DNA of 64,000 nucleotides from CAVQND01 sp964653485 (GTDB lineage: Bacteria > Verrucomicrobiota > Verrucomicrobiia > Limisphaerales > UBA8199), in the NCBI GenBank assembly GCA_964653485.1, contig CAZZFF010000019.1, positions 1 through 64,000 on the forward strand. Reading direction: 5' to 3'. Shown here one piece after another: positions 17,726-27,088 of the stretch (positions are counted from its first letter, which is position 1; each line of letters begins with the position of its first letter). The notes under the pieces are model-generated. The model saw only the letters and a program-made list of their open reading frames with translations, searched no databases and was not told the DNA's origin. Position numbers and translations under genes: made by a program.

Positions 17726-19930
17726 TCATCGCACCTCGAATTGACCTTTGACCCGAATGTCCTCGGACGAACTGCCCACCAGGACCTCGAACGCGCCCGG
17801 TTCGACGACAAATCCGCGAGTCTTAACATCGTAGAATGCGAGCTTCTCAGCCGGCAGCGCAAAAGTGACCGCCTTCTTCTCCCCTGGACGCAACGCAACA
17901 CGCTCGAACCCCCGTAATTCCTTCAAGGGCCGCCTTACGCTGGACGCCACCTGGTGTATGTAAACCTGAACCACTTCGTCGCCTGCCCGGTCTCCTATAT
18001 TCTCGACCTCCACACTCACCGCGACCTTGCCGGTTGGCGGGATGTGCTGGGGCCGGGTCTGCAGATCGGAGTATTTGAACGCGGTGTAGCTTAGGCCGTG
18101 GCCGAAGGGAAAGAGAGGTTGTCCCTCCAGATACATATAGGTAAAACCCTTACTGACGTCATATTCGTCCTGGGCGGGCACCTGGCTTTCAGAGGCATAG
18201 ACAGTGTGCGGCAGACGGCCCGCGGGGTTGACCTCGCCAAAGAGCACGTCGGCGATGGCGTCGCCGCCCTCGACACCATTCCACCATGCCTCGATCATGG
18301 CGGGCACATTCTCTTTAAGCCACGGCACTGCCAACGGACCGGCGTTCATGAGCACGACGACGGTCTTCGGGTTAGCCGCCAGCACTGCCTTGACCAACTC
18401 CTCCTGGCGGCCCGGCAGCCGGAGGCTGGGGCGATCATGTCCTTCCGATTCGATGCGGCTGTCCGTGCCGATGCAAAGGATCGCCACGTCCGCGTTCCGG
18501 GCAGCCGCGGCAGCCTGGGCGATTGAGTCCGCTTCGTTGTCGGATGCCGCCCCCTCGCTCGATTGGGCGTTGGGGGCTTGGCTGATCCGGCATCCGCGAG
18601 CGTAAAGCACCTCGGTCCCCGGGACGGCGCGGTTTCGGATGCCCTGGAGCGGCTTGACCGGCCCGTCGGCCTTGCCGCTGTAGCCGCCCGCCGTAAACGT
18701 ATCGGCGTGAGGACCGAGGACGGCGATCCTCGTGAGTTTGCCCTTGTCCAGGGGCAGGAAGTGGTTTCGATTGACGAGCAGCACGATGGACTCGCGGGCC
18801 GCCTCCAAGGCCAGCGCCCGATGCTCCGGGCTGCATATTGCCTTAGTGGGGATTCGGCTGTAAGGCACCAACTCCGGGGGATCGAACTCGCCCAGGCGGA
18901 TGCGGTCGCGCATGAGGCGGAACACAGCGTCGTTGAGCCGCGCCTCAGGTAGAAGCCCCTGCCGAACAGCGGCGGGAAGATAGGTTTCAAACTCCTTGTC
19001 GGAGAAGTCGCAGCCGGCCATCAGGGATTTGGCCACGGCATCCTCGTAAGTCATTTGGCCTTTCATGTGCCCGCTGACCATGCTGTTCACCCCGCCCAGG
19101 TCCGACACCACAAAACCCTGGAAGCCCCATTGCTTCTTCAGTATGTCGGTGAGCAGCAGGGGGTTGATATTGCTGGGAACACCGTTGATGGCGTTGTAAG
19201 AGGCCATGACCGACTGGGCTTGGCCCTCGACGATGCAGTCGCGAAAGTGCGGCAGCCAGTACTCGTGGAGCATCCGCTCCGGCACCGTAGCGGAAAGTTG
19301 CTGGCGCCCCTGCTCGACGTTGTTGACCGCATAGTGCTTGAGGGTGGAGACCAGCTTGAGGTGCTTCGGGTCATCGCCCTGCAGGCCTTTGACATACGCC
19401 ACACCGAGCCGGCCGGTCAGGTAAGGGTCCTCGCCGTATGCCTCTTCGTTGCGCCCCCAGTAGGGGTTTCGTCCGATGTTGATGACAGGCGCGCGATAGA
19501 TAAGACCTTTGTGCTCCCCCGGAAAGTTCGGGTCCTGGCGCCAGCCGTTATATATCGCGCGCGCTTCGTCCGAGATGGCCGTGGCAACCTCATGCACCAG
19601 GTTGGAATCCCATGTCGCCGCCATCGCCAGTGACACCGGGAACATCGTTGTCTGCCGGTCCCAGCAGACGCCATGGAGGCACTGGTTCCAGCCATCGCAC
19701 TTGATGCCAAACCGTTCCACCGTCGTCCCCTTGTGGTTGAGGAGCATCGCCTTCTCCTCCAGCGTCAGACGCGAGATCAAATCTCGAGTGCGGTCCTCGG
19801 CGGATTGGGCTGGGTCCAGATAGAGGGGCCTTGGCGGGGATTCGGCGGCGCGAAGTCCATTTCCGAACCCGGCAAGGAGCCCAAGAGCCACCAGCCAAGA
19901 ATGAGAGCCGGAGCCAAATATGGTCTTCAT
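17726..19930 (-). CDS. Glycoside hydrolase family 3 (beta-glucosidase/xylosidase-like)
   Basis: A 734-residue secreted enzyme. The ATG at 19930 gives signal peptide MKTIFGSGSHSWLVALGLLAGFGNGLRAAE; the frame stays open further upstream. The GH3 N-terminal barrel has SLAMAATWDSNLVHEVATAI, KHYAVNNVEQGRQ and the nucleophile region GFQGFVVSDLGGVNSM. The C-terminal alpha/beta sandwich has LGPHADTFTAGGYSGKADGP. A fibronectin-III-like tail follows (GDEVVQVYIHQVASSVRRPLKELRGFERV). It hydrolyses terminal beta-linked sugars in the periplasm or outside. It is divergent from the glycosidase-like gene at 20046, with which it may share regulation. Confidence 0.93.
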   Translation of the reverse strand: MKTIFGSGSHSWLVALGLLAGFGNGLRAAESPPRPLYLDPAQSAEDRTRDLISRLTLEEKAMLLNHKGTTVERFGIKCDGWNQCLHGVCWDRQTTMFPVSLAMAATWDSNLVHEVATAISDEARAIYNGWRQDPNFPGEHKGLIYRAPVINIGRNPYWGRNEEAYGEDPYLTGRLGVAYVKGLQGDDPKHLKLVSTLKHYAVNNVEQGRQQLSATVPERMLHEYWLPHFRDCIVEGQAQSVMASYNAINGVPSNINPLLLTDILKKQWGFQGFVVSDLGGVNSMVSGHMKGQMTYEDAVAKSLMAGCDFSDKEFETYLPAAVRQGLLPEARLNDAVFRLMRDRIRLGEFDPPELVPYSRIPTKAICSPEHRALALEAARESIVLLVNRNHFLPLDKGKLTRIAVLGPHADTFTAGGYSGKADGPVKPLQGIRNRAVPGTEVLYARGCRISQAPNAQSSEGAASDNEADSIAQAAAAARNADVAILCIGTDSRIESEGHDRPSLRLPGRQEELVKAVLAANPKTVVVLMNAGPLAVPWLKENVPAMIEAWWNGVEGGDAIADVLFGEVNPAGRLPHTVYASESQVPAQDEYDVSKGFTYMYLEGQPLFPFGHGLSYTAFKYSDLQTRPQHIPPTGKVAVSVEVENIGDRAGDEVVQVYIHQVASSVRRPLKELRGFERVALRPGEKKAVTFALPAEKLAFYDVKTRGFVVEPGAFEVLVGSSSEDIRVKGQFEVR

Positions 19931-20045
19931 TGCGTGCAAAACCGTGGTGCCGCTTGGATTCCGCTTTTCATGGTCTCCCCTTTTATGATAATTGAGCGTC
20001 GCTGGACAGGCATTTTTCCGGAGCATCCATGCGCGCTGCGCGAAT
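19931..20045. promoter_or_regulatory. Divergent promoter region between GH3 and glycosidase-like genes
   Basis: This 115-bp spacer must carry start signals for both divergently transcribed carbohydrate-active genes. No clear -35/-10 pair could be assigned. Confidence 0.4.
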
Positions 20046-21458
20046 ATGAAACAAACGGCATTGGCGGTCCTCCTTCTTGTCATTCCCCTTGTCGCAAGGC
20101 CGGCGGTGGAGCCGGCTCCAACCGGCGGCATCAGGGTGTATGCCGACAACCCATTCTACTGGGAATACCAGGGGAAACCGGTGCTGCTGCTGGGCGGGTC
20201 TTCGGCCCCAAAGGGCGGGCTGAACGATGAGGGAATGTTCCTGTGGCCGGACGTGGCCGGCAGTCTGGACAAACTCGTTTCGGCCGGAGGCAATTATACG
20301 AGGTGTCTTGTATCGGGTCGATTGCGCGGCGAGCCGCTGTGGCCCTTCTCGAGCGCCGAGGGGCGTTTTGACTTGGATCGCTGGGACGAGGCCTACTGGC
20401 ATTGCTTCGAGAGCTTTCTGACGGAGACCCGGAAGCGCGGGGTCATTACCGACATCGAGGTGTGGGCCACGTTCGATTACGCGCGCCTGCCCTGGACCAA
20501 GAACCCCTTCAACCCGATCAATAACCGAAATTATACGACCCAGGAGAGCGGTCTTCCGGCCGAGGTCAATAGTCCTGCCTATTTGGCGAAGAATCCGTTT
20601 TACGAGACGGTGCCGGACGAAGGAAAAATGCCGGCGGTGCTCCGATATCAACAGCGCTTTGTGGATAAGGTCCTGTCTTATACGCTACGGTTCGGGAATG
20701 TTTTGTACTGCATGGATAATGAAACCGCCGGCGGTCCGGCCTGGGGCGCGTATTGGGCCCGCTACATCCGCGACGCCGCGGCCAGGGCCGGGGAGAAGGT
20801 TTGCGTCACCGAGATGTTCGAGTCGCACGACCTGGAGCATGCTTCCTACCGCAACGTGACCGATTATCCTCAACTCTACGACTTCATCGAGGTTTCACAA
20901 AACAACCACCAAACGGGCCAGACCCATTTCGACAAGATTCAGGGGCTGCGGCAGCGCATCCTCGCGGCGCCCCGTCCGCTGAGCAACGTCAAAATCTACG
21001 GGAGCGACGGGGGCGGGTTGTTCGGCACCGGCCGGGAGGCGACTGAACGGTTCTGGCGAGACATTTTCGCCGGCTGCGCTTCGGCTCGCTTCCATGAAAA
21101 GCACCTCGGGGACAGCGAGTTGGCCCTACGGATGGTGCGGAGCGCGCGAGAGGTGACCCGTGCCTTTGATCTCTTTCATTGCGCGCCGCATAATGAACTC
21201 CTGGCAGACCGGGCGCCGAACCAGGCCTACTGCCTGGCGAACCCGGGCAGAGAGTATGCAGTCTATTTCCCCGCGGCGGGCCGGGTCCAGCTCGACACCC
21301 CCGGGCTCGGAGGCCAGGCTGAGTTGCGCTGGTACGATATTGACCGCGGAACCTGGATGGAACCGGCGCGGGTCCCCGATGAGAGGCCCATCGCGCTGTC
21401 CACACCGGGTGAGGGTCAGTGGGCCGTCCTGGTTCGAGCCGGTCGGAGTCCGCGATAG
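20046..21458 (+). CDS. Secreted glycosidase-like protein
   Basis: A 470-residue protein with signal peptide MKQTALAVLLLVIPLVARPAV. It begins with IRVYADNPFYWEYQGKPVLLLGGS, a start typical of DUF4038-like or GH-A barrel proteins. It continues with RFDLDRWDEAYWHCFESFL, VLYCMDNETAGGPAWGAYWA (Glu as possible acid/base) and IYGSDGGGLFGTGREA, and ends in a beta-rich domain (EYAVYFPAAGRVQLDTPG, AELRWYDIDRGTWMEP) like the collagen-binding-like tail of such enzymes. The specificity is unknown. The upstream open frame to 19992 would bury the signal peptide, so the ATG at 20046 is used. Confidence 0.75.
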   Translation: MKQTALAVLLLVIPLVARPAVEPAPTGGIRVYADNPFYWEYQGKPVLLLGGSSAPKGGLNDEGMFLWPDVAGSLDKLVSAGGNYTRCLVSGRLRGEPLWPFSSAEGRFDLDRWDEAYWHCFESFLTETRKRGVITDIEVWATFDYARLPWTKNPFNPINNRNYTTQESGLPAEVNSPAYLAKNPFYETVPDEGKMPAVLRYQQRFVDKVLSYTLRFGNVLYCMDNETAGGPAWGAYWARYIRDAAARAGEKVCVTEMFESHDLEHASYRNVTDYPQLYDFIEVSQNNHQTGQTHFDKIQGLRQRILAAPRPLSNVKIYGSDGGGLFGTGREATERFWRDIFAGCASARFHEKHLGDSELALRMVRSAREVTRAFDLFHCAPHNELLADRAPNQAYCLANPGREYAVYFPAAGRVQLDTPGLGGQAELRWYDIDRGTWMEPARVPDERPIALSTPGEGQWAVLVRAGRSPR

Positions 21459-21468
21459 GACCTGTTTA

Positions 21469-22995
21469 TCACTGCGCTCGGGGCTTTCGGCCCGCGATCT
21501 GACTTTCCGCAGACCAGGTCGAGCCGTTGTGTTGGTTCCCCGTCGTTGCGTAGCCTCTGGCGCGGATTCTGGCTTGAGGCGGCAAGGTCACGCCGGCAAG
21601 CTGCCAAACCCCGTCCTTGAAGGTCCCTTCCCCGAGGCCCACCCAGTCTGTGCCGTTGGTCGAGAAGTCGAAAGTAACCCGGGACTCCTCGGGGTTGGCT
21701 CTTCCCAGCCGCCAAGTGATGGTCGAGCCGTCGTATGCCAAGCTTTGGATCGCGCGCGCGATGTTGCTGTGCGAACCTGCGCTCATACGCGCTTGCGAGT
21801 TGGTCCGAGAGCTCCCCTGTCCACCCACCATGATGCTTCCACCCGCGTGCGGGCCGGGACCATTGGCCGTAAAGCGCGCGCCCGATCTGGAAGCGCCGCC
21901 GAGGGCGAAGGAACCGCCAAAGCCGCCTGCGGGAACGCCCGTTTGTGTCCCCAGTTGGAGGAGACCACCTCCGGCTGGCGTTGGCGAAGTGAGTCCAAGC
22001 CCCGGGTCTGTGCTCGACAGGCAATTCGTTTGAGGTCCCTGCCGCGGTGACTCGTCCGCCACACCGGGGCCGGCATTGTCGTCTTGGACCCGCGGGGGAG
22101 GCGAATCTGCCGGCGTGGCGGCGGTGACTTCTTTGGGGCCGGTTAAATGCGTTTTGGCCTCAGCGGCCGCCGCCATTGCGAACTGGGACGCCACTGGAGC
22201 AATACTCACCGGAGACCGACCCAGAACCTGCCGCTTCGCTTTGTGGTTGGACGCGAACCAGAGGGTGCTTGCCGCCAGGACCACGGCCAGGCCTGCCAAA
22301 GCCAGCTTCGCCCCGGCGGCGGCGACTGGAACGGAGGTCGAGGCCGCCTTGGTGAGGGCTATCTTGGCCAGGCTGGCGCGCACGGCATCGGAAATGGCCG
22401 GGCGGCTCAGCAATAGGAGCCCTTGCAGGGCCGCGGCGTCGGTTACCTTGCCGCGGGCGCGCAATTTGCGGCGCAACTCGTCCAGGCCCTCCGCCAGGCG
22501 GCGCGATACGGTGGGCTGTGACATGGCCTTGGCGGCCGCGATTTCGGTCGTGTTATGGCCCTCCAGAAAGTGCATAGCCACCAGCTCCCGCAGGCCCTGC
22601 GGGAGTTCTTCGAGGGCTTCATCGACCGCGGCTTCGAGGCTCGGCCAGGCATGAGGCGCGCCGCTCTGGGCATCGAGGGCGTAAGTCTCCTCCCGGCGCC
22701 TGCGCGAGGCCCTCTGCCGAATCAAGTCCACCGCGCGGCGGGTGGCTACCCGATGAAGCCAACTGCCCAGCGAGCCGTTGATGCGGCCCGCGCTTTTCGA
22801 GAATTGGAGGAACGTCTCCTGGGCCGCATCGGCAGCCTCGACGTCATCGCCCAGGATGCGGCGACAGGTCCCATAGACCATGGCCCCGTGGCGGTCCACA
22901 ATGGCGCCGAAGGCCTCCTGGTCGCCCAGGCGGGCGAAACGCGTCGCCAGCGCCCGGTCGGTCTCTTGCAGGTCCAGGCTTTCGAGCTTATTCAT
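21469..22995 (-). CDS. ECF sigma factor fused to a membrane-anchored C-terminal region
   Basis: A 508-residue fusion. Residues 1-190 are a sigma-70 ECF module: region 2 (FGAIVDRHGAMVYGTCRRIL, DAAQETFLQFSK) and region 4 (LEELPQGLRELVAMHFLEGHNTTEIA, SQPTVSRRLAEGLDELRRKL). A transmembrane helix follows near residue 235 (GAKLALAGLAVVLAASTLWF). The rest is a low-complexity, Gly/Pro/Ser-rich stretch and a small beta-rich end (SLAYDGSTITWRLGRANPEE, GTWQLAGVTLPPQARIRARG-like). The topology puts the sigma module inside and the tail outside, suggesting direct coupling of an envelope signal to transcription. It lies 31 bp downstream of the BspA-like gene on the same strand. Confidence 0.83.
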   Translation of the reverse strand: MNKLESLDLQETDRALATRFARLGDQEAFGAIVDRHGAMVYGTCRRILGDDVEAADAAQETFLQFSKSAGRINGSLGSWLHRVATRRAVDLIRQRASRRRREETYALDAQSGAPHAWPSLEAAVDEALEELPQGLRELVAMHFLEGHNTTEIAAAKAMSQPTVSRRLAEGLDELRRKLRARGKVTDAAALQGLLLLSRPAISDAVRASLAKIALTKAASTSVPVAAAGAKLALAGLAVVLAASTLWFASNHKAKRQVLGRSPVSIAPVASQFAMAAAAEAKTHLTGPKEVTAATPADSPPPRVQDDNAGPGVADESPRQGPQTNCLSSTDPGLGLTSPTPAGGGLLQLGTQTGVPAGGFGGSFALGGASRSGARFTANGPGPHAGGSIMVGGQGSSRTNSQARMSAGSHSNIARAIQSLAYDGSTITWRLGRANPEESRVTFDFSTNGTDWVGLGEGTFKDGVWQLAGVTLPPQARIRARGYATTGNQHNGSTWSAESQIAGRKPRAQ

Positions 22996-23026
22996 GAGAC
23001 TCTGTTCTTTTACAGCGGCGAACCGA

Positions 23027-25516
23027 TCAGGGCCAGCGCAGACGGTAGAAGCGACTTGGATACTTTGCCCACTGGGGATCGCTGAAATAAAACAGGCCGC
23101 CAGTGAGGAGATTCGTGGTCATCGGAGACCAGACGGGGCTGGTGAGGCTCGTGCTCGCCTCCACAACGACGGTCATGCCACTGGCCCAGTTGACGTTGAA
23201 CCCGAATTGATTGGATTTAACCCCGAAGGCGGCATCACCGGTTTGCACCCGGGGAGTCCACAGGACGGTTGGGAGGCCGGTGGAGTTGGTGCTCCATCCT
23301 GTCGTTCCGGGAAGGTAATAGACGGTTGCGGTGTCGCCGGAGAACGCTTCAAAACCGATGGCGGGAGCGTTACCCAGGAAATAGACTCCCTCAAGACTTA
23401 GGCTGTGCCAAAGCGCATAGTTGCCGATGTTTGTGACGCTGTTCGGGATCGTGAGGTTAATCAGGCTCGTGCCGTATCCGAACGCCAAAGCTCCGATGCT
23501 GGCGACCCCGGCAGGGACCGTATAGGTTCCGGCTCTGCCTGCGGGGAACTGAATGAGCGTCCGTTGGCTCTTGTCGAACAGGACTCCGTCCAGACTGCTG
23601 TATGCCGGATTGAGGGCGTCCACCGTTATCGCGCCAAGGCTGGCGCAGTCGCTGAACGCCGCATAGCCGATGCTGGTGACGCCGCCGCCAATGGCGACGT
23701 TGGTCAAGCCGGCGCAGAGATAGAACGCCGAACCGCCGATGTTTGTGACGCTGTTCGGAATCGTGAGGTTAATCAGGCTCGCGGAGTATGCGAATGCCCA
23801 ATCTCCGATGCTGGCGACGCCGTCGGGAACCGCATAGCTTCCGGCTTCGCCCGCGGGGAATTGAATGAGCGTCCTTTGGCTCTTGTCGAACAGGATTCCG
23901 CCCAAACTGCTGTAAGCCGGATTGAGCGCATCCACGGTGATCGCGGCAAGGCGGGTGCAGTATCTGAACGCCCCATCCCCGATGCTGGTGACGCCGTCGC
24001 CGATGGTGACGCTGGTCAGGCTCGTGCAGGAATAGAACGCCATCTCGCCGATGTTCGTGACGCTGTTCGGAATGGCGACGCTGGTCAGGCCGGTGCCGTC
24101 GAACGCACCGTTCCCCATGCTGGTGACGCCGTTCGGGATCGCGATGCTGGTCAGACGGGTGCCCTCGAATGCCCAGGCCCCAATGCTGCTGACATCGGCG
24201 CCGATCGTGACACTGCTCAGGAGGGTTCCAGCGAATGCCGAGTCACCAATGCTGGTGACGCCGTCTCCGATGAAGGCGTTGGTTAGGCTGGCGCAGGAAA
24301 AGAACACGGAACCTCCCATGTTGGTCACGCTGTTCGGGATCGTGACGTTGGTCAGAGCCGTGCCCTGGAACGCAGCGTTGCCGATGCTGGTGACGCTGTT
24401 CGGAATCGCGATGCCGGTCAAAGCCGTCCCCTCGAACGCAGAGTTTCTGACGCTGGTGACGCCGGCGCCTATCGTGGCGCTGGTCAGCCTGGCGCACAGA
24501 AAGAACGCGGAGTTTCCGATGGTAATGACGCTGTTGGGGATCGTGACGCTGGTCAGTCCCGTGGCCAGGAACGCCCCATCCCCGATGCTGGTGAGGCCGG
24601 CACCCATCGTGACATTGGTCAGGCTGGAGCATTCAGAAAACGCGGAGTCCCCAAGGCTGGTAACGCTGTCCGGAATCGTGACACTGTTCAAGCCGGCCCC
24701 CCGGAACGCTGAGTTTCCAATGCTGGTAACATTGGTGCCGATCGTGGCGCTGGTCAGGCTGGAGCAGCTCGAGAACGCAGAGTTTCCGATGTTGGTGGCA
24801 CCGTTGGGGATCGTGATGCTGATTAGTCCGCTGCCCTCGAACGCCGAGTCCCCAATGCTCGTGACGCCGGCGCCTATCGTGAGGTTGGTCAGACTGACGC
24901 ACTCGGAAAACGCAGAGTCCCCCAGGCTGGTGACGCTGTCCGGAATTCTGACGCCGGCCAGATTGGGGCAGAAGCCGAACGCAGAGTTTCCGATGTTGGT
25001 GACGGTGTTGGGGATCGTGACGTTGATTAGCCCGCTGCCCTCGAACGCCGAGTCCCCAATGCTAGTGACGCCGGCGCCTATCGTGACGTTGGTCAGGCTG
25101 GAGCACGCCGAAAAGGCAAAGTCCCCCAGGCTGGTGACGCTGTCCGGAATTCTGACGCCGGCCAGATTGTAGCAGAAGAAGAACGCAGAGTTTCCGATGT
25201 TGGTGACGCTGTTGGGGATCGTGACGCTGGTCAAACTGGCGTCTCGGAACGCATTAGTACCGATGCTGGCGACCGGCAGGCCATTGAGCATGCTTGGGAT
25301 GGAGACGGACCCGCCAGGACCAGTGTATCCCGTGATCGTGATCGCGCCGTTGTTGGTCGTGTAATTGAATTGGGCTTGAGCCACCGCAGGCAGCGTCGCC
25401 AGCGACAGCAGCAGCAGGCTGGCGCCCCAGGCGGCCCTCAATCGCCTGGCTCCCGCCTTTGGGCAGTGTGAGCCCGCGGAGGGCGTTTTCGATACGATGC
25501 AGATTTCTGTTTTCAT
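23027..25516 (-). CDS. BspA-type leucine-rich repeat secreted protein
   Basis: An 829-residue protein. The ATG at 25516 gives a leader ending in SLLLLSLATLPAVAQA. About 25 LRR_5 units of 22-23 residues follow, with consensus LTSVTIPNSVTNIGNSAF. Two longer inserts contain ITVDALNPAYSSL and LFDKSQRTLIQFPAG. The C-terminal 90 residues (FGVKSNQFGFNVNWASGMTV, DPQWAKYPSRFYRLRWP) match the tail of the second BspA-like protein at 40952 and may be a sorting or anchoring domain. It is predicted to be a surface or extracellular binding protein. Upstream ATGs at 25570 and 25588 are alternatives. The sigma-TM fusion gene follows on the same strand. Confidence 0.85.
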   Translation of the reverse strand: MKTEICIVSKTPSAGSHCPKAGARRLRAAWGASLLLLSLATLPAVAQAQFNYTTNNGAITITGYTGPGGSVSIPSMLNGLPVASIGTNAFRDASLTSVTIPNSVTNIGNSAFFFCYNLAGVRIPDSVTSLGDFAFSACSSLTNVTIGAGVTSIGDSAFEGSGLINVTIPNTVTNIGNSAFGFCPNLAGVRIPDSVTSLGDSAFSECVSLTNLTIGAGVTSIGDSAFEGSGLISITIPNGATNIGNSAFSSCSSLTSATIGTNVTSIGNSAFRGAGLNSVTIPDSVTSLGDSAFSECSSLTNVTMGAGLTSIGDGAFLATGLTSVTIPNSVITIGNSAFFLCARLTSATIGAGVTSVRNSAFEGTALTGIAIPNSVTSIGNAAFQGTALTNVTIPNSVTNMGGSVFFSCASLTNAFIGDGVTSIGDSAFAGTLLSSVTIGADVSSIGAWAFEGTRLTSIAIPNGVTSMGNGAFDGTGLTSVAIPNSVTNIGEMAFYSCTSLTSVTIGDGVTSIGDGAFRYCTRLAAITVDALNPAYSSLGGILFDKSQRTLIQFPAGEAGSYAVPDGVASIGDWAFAYSASLINLTIPNSVTNIGGSAFYLCAGLTNVAIGGGVTSIGYAAFSDCASLGAITVDALNPAYSSLDGVLFDKSQRTLIQFPAGRAGTYTVPAGVASIGALAFGYGTSLINLTIPNSVTNIGNYALWHSLSLEGVYFLGNAPAIGFEAFSGDTATVYYLPGTTGWSTNSTGLPTVLWTPRVQTGDAAFGVKSNQFGFNVNWASGMTVVVEASTSLTSPVWSPMTTNLLTGGLFYFSDPQWAKYPSRFYRLRWP
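23690..25260. repeat. Degenerate 66-69-bp LRR-coding tandem repeats with a 204-bp higher-order unit
   Basis: Repeated phrases such as atgttggtgacgctgttggg recur about every 66-69 bp. Within roughly 24.7-25.2 kb a three-unit block (LAGVRIPDSVTSLGD...ITIPN-type) is repeated in near-identical form about 204 bp apart, showing recent internal duplication. Confidence 0.75.
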
Positions 25517-25783
25517 GGGTCGCCGCCTTCTGAATTCCCAGACCCCTTCATTGTGTCTCTTATCATTCATAAGGAGCCCTTTGCTCATAGCTTAGTCGGA
25601 GCCGGAGCCGTGATTTATTCAGGGCAGGCGGGTTTATTGAGGCGGTGCTGACCTGGGCGGCCGGCCCAGGCTTGCATGGGCCGCGCCGTCGGCGCTATGA
25701 AAAGGCTAGCGGTTCGCAAAACGTTCCGCGGTGGGCGCTGTCCAATCTCCGTGCGTGCGCATTCCCGAAAACAAATTCGCGTC

Positions 25784-27040
25784 ATGAAAGCGGCGAATTC
25801 GCTCCTCTGCTGTCTCGCCTTCGCCGCGCGTGCGGGCCTGTCCGCGCAAGAAGCCACGCCAGCCCACGGCGGGCCGGAGGTCGTGCATACCGTCTATCTC
25901 GAATACCAGGAGGCCGACCGCGGCCTCGTCTCCTGGGTTTTCCTGGTTCCGCTCCAAAACGCGCGGTTCAGCAAAGAGCCGGATTTCGGCCGGCGGCGAG
26001 TGTGCCGCGGGAGCCTGCGGCTGGGGAGCGAGCCCGAGGATGCCGTTCCTTTCGCGTGGGATCCGGGCCAGGCCAAACTTTACCTGGACCTCAACCGGAA
26101 CGGGGACCTGACGGACGACCCGAACGGCGTGTTTTCAGCCAGGTCGCGCAGCGATCAGACCTTTACGAACCTCCATATAGAATTCAAGACGCGCATAGGC
26201 ACCCGTCGCCTGTTGGCCGATTTGAGCCTCTACCAGACGGGCCTCCGGTGGGGCAACCGGCTCATGGTTACGCTGGCCTGCCACTCCTTCTGGGCTGCCA
26301 AAGTGCTGCTGCAAGGCCAGGAATGGCAGGTGGGTCTTGTGGAGAATCTCGCCGGCCAAACTCCACGCCGCAACGGAACCATCGAAGTCGGCCTTGGCAG
26401 GCTGGGTTCGGCCGAGGACGGCTACCTGCTGCTGCGCCCTTGGGAATCGCGGAACCAGCCTTTCAACCTGCAAGACGGCTCGCTGGACGGCTTCAACTTC
26501 CGCCGCGACCTCTTCATCGGCCACCAGGCATACCAGGTGGATTGGGCCTACGACCAGCATGACGGCGCGCCTGGATTCAAACTCGAATTGAGAGAGTGCT
26601 TCGCCGCGTTGGGAGAACTCAGGCTCACCGGCAGGTTCATCCAACGGCTTGTCCTGACCGGCACGCCGAACCCGCCCGCTGCCGGGCCGTTCACCGTGGT
26701 GCTGGACAGGCCGGAACCGACGGTCAGAATCCCTGTGGGCAGCTATAGCCAATGCCGGATTCAGCTTGAGGCGGGAGGCGCGCAGGCCTGCCGCTTGGAG
26801 CAAGCGAGCCCGGTGATGCCGGTCGGCCCCAGCAACGCCGCCGTTCTCACCGCCGGCGGGCCGCTCACCAACACCGTGCGTATCGTTCCCGATGAGGGCT
26901 CTTTGTCGCTGACCTATCAACTGGTCGGGGCCGAAGGCGCGCTTTACCAGTTGCTGCACCAGGACCGGAGGCACCCCCCGAGCTGGGTGGTTTATCGGAA
27001 GGGCGAGGCCATCGATACCGGCTGGTTCCGGTTCGGCTGA
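25784..27040 (+). CDS. Secreted protein of unknown function
   Basis: A 418-residue protein with signal peptide MKAANSLLCCLAFAARAGLSAQ. It is mostly beta-rich. The segment YLDLNRNGDLTDDPNGVF resembles a calcium-binding DxNxDGxxxD loop. Later parts (AEDGYLLLRPWESRNQPFNL, YQVDWAYDQHDGAPGFKLEL) have no family I recognise. The upstream in-frame stretch from 25676 lacks a signal peptide, so the ATG at 25784 is preferred. It may be co-transcribed with the membrane protein gene 48 bp downstream. Confidence 0.6.
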   Translation: MKAANSLLCCLAFAARAGLSAQEATPAHGGPEVVHTVYLEYQEADRGLVSWVFLVPLQNARFSKEPDFGRRRVCRGSLRLGSEPEDAVPFAWDPGQAKLYLDLNRNGDLTDDPNGVFSARSRSDQTFTNLHIEFKTRIGTRRLLADLSLYQTGLRWGNRLMVTLACHSFWAAKVLLQGQEWQVGLVENLAGQTPRRNGTIEVGLGRLGSAEDGYLLLRPWESRNQPFNLQDGSLDGFNFRRDLFIGHQAYQVDWAYDQHDGAPGFKLELRECFAALGELRLTGRFIQRLVLTGTPNPPAAGPFTVVLDRPEPTVRIPVGSYSQCRIQLEAGGAQACRLEQASPVMPVGPSNAAVLTAGGPLTNTVRIVPDEGSLSLTYQLVGAEGALYQLLHQDRRHPPSWVVYRKGEAIDTGWFRFG

Positions 27041-27088
27041 GGGAGCACTTGCCGGTACTCATGGCGAGTACCACTGACCGCCACAGGC

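Noticed and set aside
24051..25172. 373-codon plus-strand frame with repeated LVTP/PIVTLVR phrases
   Set aside because: It is the antisense image of LRR-coding repeats; the repeat periodicity keeps it open.
23690..25260. Possible CRISPR-like regular repeats
   Set aside because: The periodicity of 66-69 bp is in frame with an LRR protein and there are no unique spacers between identical repeats.
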